From a bacterium (GTDB taxonomy: Bacteria > JAMCPX01), in NCBI GenBank assembly GCA_021800575.1, contig JAJYYW010000037.1, forward strand, positions 1 to 8,772: a DNA stretch of 8,772 bases, given 5' to 3'. The translations under genes were made by a program, and so were the position numbers. The notes below the pieces were generated by a model. That model saw only the letters and a list, made by a program, of their open reading frames with translations. It was not told where the DNA came from and ran no database searches. The stretch's first letter is position 1; each line of letters opens with the position of its first letter. Positions 6,359 through 8,772 of this stretch are shown in pieces.

Positions 6359-7657
6359 ATGAAACTGACGGTTATAGGCACAGGATATGTCGGGCTGGTC
6401 ACGGGCACGTGTTTTGCCGACAGCGGCAACGATGTCGTGTGCATGGACATCGACCGGAAAAAAATCGAATCGCTAAAAAAGGGCATCATTCCGATCTACG
6501 AGCCTGGATTGAAGGAGCTGATACAGAAGAATCAGAAAGAGCACCGGCTGAAGTTTACCACGGATATGGAGAGTGCGGTCCGTGAATCGGGCATCATATT
6601 CATCGCTGTCGGTACGCCCCCGGATCACAACGGGGCAACGGATCTGGGCGCGATAAAGGCCGTAGCACGGGATATCGGCAGGTTTATGAACGAGCACAAG
6701 ATCGTCGTTACCAAGAGCACGGTTCCTGTGGGCACCTCGGAGGCGATCCAGAAGATCATATCAAAAGAGACGCGGACACCCTTTGATATTGCATCGAACC
6801 CCGAGTTTCTGAAAGAGGGCGCGGCCATCGAAGATTTCATGAAACCGGACCGCGTTGTTATCGGCGTCAACAACGAGAGCACGGGCGCTGTCCTGAAATC
6901 CCTGTACGAGCCGTTCACGCGGACCGGAAATCCGATCATCGTGACGGACGTGCGAAGCTCGGAGATGATCAAGTATGCTGCGAACGCCATGCTCGCCACC
7001 AAGATCTCGTTCATCAACGAGATCGCCAACCTGTGTACCATCACCGGGGCGAACATCGATGACGTCAGGAAGGGCATCGGGTACGACAACCGCATCGGCC
7101 ACCTGTTCCTGTTCCCGGGTGTGGGGTACGGAGGGTCGTGCTTTCCGAAGGACGTCAAGAGCGTGATCCATGTCGGGAGACAGCACGGCTACAGCATGGA
7201 GCTTCTGTCCGCAGTCGACCGGGTGAATGACCACCAGAAGGCATTGATGCCCCAGGTGATCAGGAAACATTTCGGCGGGAACCTAAAGGGAAGGCGGCTT
7301 GCGCTGTGGGGGCTTGCGTTCAAGCCGAAGACGGACGATATACGGGAGGCCCCGTCGCTGGTAATAATCCCGGCCTTGTTGAAGGCAGGTGCATCCGTGA
7401 CCGTGCACGACCCCGAGGCGATGAAGAACATCAAGAACGTGTACGGCAGCAAGATCCAGTATGCGAAGGACATGTACGCGGCACTGAAGAATGCCGACGG
7501 CCTGGTGCTGGTGACCGAGTGGAACGAATACCGGAAACCGGATTTTGACCGCATGCTGAAAGTGATGAAGGGGAACGTGATCTTCGACGGAAGAAACATC
7601 TTCGATCGGCAGCAGCTCCTGGATAGCGGCTTCGAATACTATGGAATAGGAAGGTAG
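6359..7657 (+). CDS. ugd: UDP-glucose 6-dehydrogenase
   Basis: This oxidises UDP-glucose twice with 2 NAD+ to UDP-glucuronate. The 432 residues cover the three family domains. The NAD domain has GTGYVGL (7-13), VGTPP (84-88) and the conserved STVPVGT (120-126). Next comes NPEFLKEGAA (147-156). The central helix has SEMIKYAANA (201-210) with catalytic Lys205 and Asn209. The active-site loop is GVGYGGSCFPKD (254-265) with nucleophile Cys261 and Asp265. The C-terminal UDP-binding domain holds WGLAFKPKTDDIRE (317-330). GDP-mannose or UDP-HexNAc dehydrogenases share these motifs, but the adjacent UDP-glucuronate decarboxylase strongly favours UDP-glucose. AAGAGGG (6346-6352) lies 6 nt before the ATG. 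The 28-nt gap after rmlD is compatible with co-transcription. Confidence 0.94.
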   Translation: MKLTVIGTGYVGLVTGTCFADSGNDVVCMDIDRKKIESLKKGIIPIYEPGLKELIQKNQKEHRLKFTTDMESAVRESGIIFIAVGTPPDHNGATDLGAIKAVARDIGRFMNEHKIVVTKSTVPVGTSEAIQKIISKETRTPFDIASNPEFLKEGAAIEDFMKPDRVVIGVNNESTGAVLKSLYEPFTRTGNPIIVTDVRSSEMIKYAANAMLATKISFINEIANLCTITGANIDDVRKGIGYDNRIGHLFLFPGVGYGGSCFPKDVKSVIHVGRQHGYSMELLSAVDRVNDHQKALMPQVIRKHFGGNLKGRRLALWGLAFKPKTDDIREAPSLVIIPALLKAGASVTVHDPEAMKNIKNVYGSKIQYAKDMYAALKNADGLVLVTEWNEYRKPDFDRMLKVMKGNVIFDGRNIFDRQQLLDSGFEYYGIGR

Positions 7658-7663
7658 GCTGAC

Positions 7664-8599
7664 GTGAATAAAAGGATCGTTATAACAGGCGGTGCAGGGT
7701 TTATCGGCTCACATCTGTGCGAGTACTTTCTTGCAAAATCGTATGACGTGTTTTGCGTCGATAATCTGATAACGGGTTCACTGGACAACATATCCCATCT
7801 TTTCGGGAGTAAAGAATTCGTTTTCATGAACCATGACATAGCAAACTATATTCACATTCCCGGGACGGTCGATTATGTTCTGAACTTTGCGTCGCCGGCA
7901 AGTCCCATTGATTATCTCGAGCACCCGATACAGACATTGAAGGTCGGTGCGCTCGGCACTCACAAAACGATAGGCCTGGCGAAGGACAAGGGCGCCCGGT
8001 ATTTTCTTGCATCCACGTCCGAGGTATACGGTGACCCGCTCGTCAACCCGCAGCCGGAAACCTACTGGGGCAATGTGAACTCCGTCGGTCCGCGCAGTGT
8101 GTACGACGAGGCGAAGCGTTTTGCCGAGGCAATGACCATGGGGTATCACCGCTATCACAAAGTCGACGTCAGGATCGTGAGGATATTCAACACCTACGGT
8201 CCCCGTATGCGTCTCAACGACGGCAGAGTTGTGCCGAACTTTGTCATGCAGGCATTACGGAACGAACCGCTCACCGTATACGGCGATGGCTCACAGACAC
8301 GCAGTTTTTGCTATGTGTCCGACCTGGTTGAAGGGATCTACCGGTTGTTGATGTCGGATTATGCGGGTCCGGTCAACCTTGGCAATCCCGAGGAATGGAA
8401 GATCATCGACTTTGCGAAACACATCATCAGCCTCTCGGGCTCGAAGAGCACGATCACCTACCGGCCGCTGCCGCAGGATGATCCAAAGCAACGAAGGCCG
8501 GACATAACCCTGGCAAAGACACTCCTCGGGTGGCAGCCGCAGGTCAAACTGGATGAAGGGTTGAAAGCAACCCTGGATTTCTTTATGAAAAAGAAATGA
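7664..8599 (+). CDS. uxs: UDP-glucuronate decarboxylase (UDP-xylose synthase)
   Basis: This converts UDP-glucuronate to UDP-xylose + CO2 through an NAD-bound 4-keto intermediate. It is an extended short-chain dehydrogenase of 311 residues. Visible are [10 protein letters not shown] (9-18), FASPASP (75-81, close to the family's LASPASP), STSEVYGDP (117-125) with catalytic Ser119-Glu120, Tyr147-xxx-Lys151, and the family-typical block of NTYGPRM (176-182), NDGRVV (185-190) and [12 protein letters not shown] (204-215). These blocks match animal and plant UXS closely from memory and separate it from UDP-glucose 4-epimerase. The start is GTG at 7664, with AGGAAGG (7648-7654) 9 nt upstream, overlapping the end of ugd. 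The gap to ugd is only 6 nt. No N-terminal membrane segment is present, so the enzyme should be cytosolic. Confidence 0.94.
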   Translation: MNKRIVITGGAGFIGSHLCEYFLAKSYDVFCVDNLITGSLDNISHLFGSKEFVFMNHDIANYIHIPGTVDYVLNFASPASPIDYLEHPIQTLKVGALGTHKTIGLAKDKGARYFLASTSEVYGDPLVNPQPETYWGNVNSVGPRSVYDEAKRFAEAMTMGYHRYHKVDVRIVRIFNTYGPRMRLNDGRVVPNFVMQALRNEPLTVYGDGSQTRSFCYVSDLVEGIYRLLMSDYAGPVNLGNPEEWKIIDFAKHIISLSGSKSTITYRPLPQDDPKQRRPDITLAKTLLGWQPQVKLDEGLKATLDFFMKKK

Positions 8600-8621
8600 C
8601 GGACAGGGACGGTCCGTTCAT
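8596..8621 (+). other. Stem-loop at the uxs stop codon
   Basis: ATGACGGAC (8596-8604, containing the uxs TGA) can pair with GTCCGTTCAT (8612-8621): nine pairs with a one-T bulge around a 7-nt loop. No T-tract follows, so it is not a typical intrinsic terminator. It might reduce read-through or stabilise the mRNA end, or be chance. Confidence 0.3.
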
Positions 8622-8643
8622 CCGATCGGCAGAATGTTGACAC

Positions 8644-8772
8644 ATGTATACCCGTGATGAAATCAGGACAGCGCTGCAGGGGCTGGAATTTGTAGCTACG
8701 GATGTGGACGATACCCTGACGATAAACGGCATACTGACGTCCGAGGTCATACGGTCCATCGAATCTTTGCGT
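8644..8772 (+). CDS. HAD-superfamily hydrolase, N-terminal fragment (cut by window end)
   Basis: The first 43 codons are visible. DVDDTLT, beginning at residue 20, is the HAD motif I, in which the first aspartate would be the phospho-accepting nucleophile and the second the acid/base. The text after it (NGILTSEVIRSIESLR) resembles the helix following motif I in Cof/sucrose-phosphate-phosphatase-type (class IIB) enzymes. An in-frame TGA (8638-8640) just upstream makes ATG 8644 the first usable start. I see no convincing ribosome binding site. The gap of 44 nt after uxs allows membership of the same transcript. The substrate cannot be told from this fragment; a sugar phosphate is plausible from context. 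Confidence 0.75.
   Translation, partial: MYTRDEIRTALQGLEFVATDVDDTLTINGILTSEVIRSIESLR

Noticed and set aside
4430..7705. Near-identical stretches at the starts of rmlB (about 4438-4460) and uxs (about 7688-7710), as a direct repeat
   Set aside because: Both encode the GGAGFIGS Rossmann motif of the same dehydrogenase superfamily. The similarity stops outside the motif, so this is protein homology and not a DNA repeat.

Overview
The window reads as an ordinary bacterial chromosomal segment from a Gram-negative organism. The outer-membrane-type lipoprotein signal and the nucleotide-sugar gene set point that way. The protein styles (pyruvate phosphate dikinase, long-form RmlA, a short RmlC-like cupin, UDP-xylose synthase) remind me of Desulfobacterota, Nitrospirota or related anaerobes, but that placement comes from memory and is weak. 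All genes are on the + strand. I see no tRNA, rRNA, CRISPR array, transposase or insertion sequence.

Region 1 (1-1968) is the C-terminal three quarters of pyruvate phosphate dikinase; its start lies before the window. Its key residues look intact. It also carries an unusual insert of about 29 residues with a CxxC-x9-CxxC zinc-ribbon pattern, between the GTNDLTQ loop and the catalytic cysteine. A strong 13-bp hairpin follows the stop codon and probably ends this transcription unit.

Region 2 (1969-2175) is a 207-nt AT-richer intergenic stretch. It holds the terminator, small inverted repeats and, presumably, the promoter of the next unit.

Region 3 (2176-8599) is a tightly packed seven-gene unit: lipoprotein of unknown function, rmlA, rmlC-like, rmlB, rmlD, UDP-glucose 6-dehydrogenase, UDP-glucuronate decarboxylase. 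Two junctions are 1-nt TAATG overlaps (lipoprotein/rmlA and rmlC/rmlB). The other gaps are 57, 8, 28 and 6 nt. The first four enzymes would convert glucose-1-phosphate and dTTP to dTDP-L-rhamnose. The last two would convert UDP-glucose to UDP-glucuronate and then UDP-xylose. Together they supply rhamnose, glucuronic acid and xylose donors for a surface polysaccharide or glycan. No glycosyltransferase, polymerase or exporter is visible, so the consumer lies elsewhere.

Region 4 (8644 to the end) is the start of a HAD-superfamily phosphatase gene, cut by the window edge.

I found no clearly new multi-gene system. The points most worth a second look are the zinc-ribbon insert in the dikinase, the lipoprotein translationally coupled to rmlA, and the short RmlC-like protein that lacks two residues expected of a classical 3,5-epimerase.
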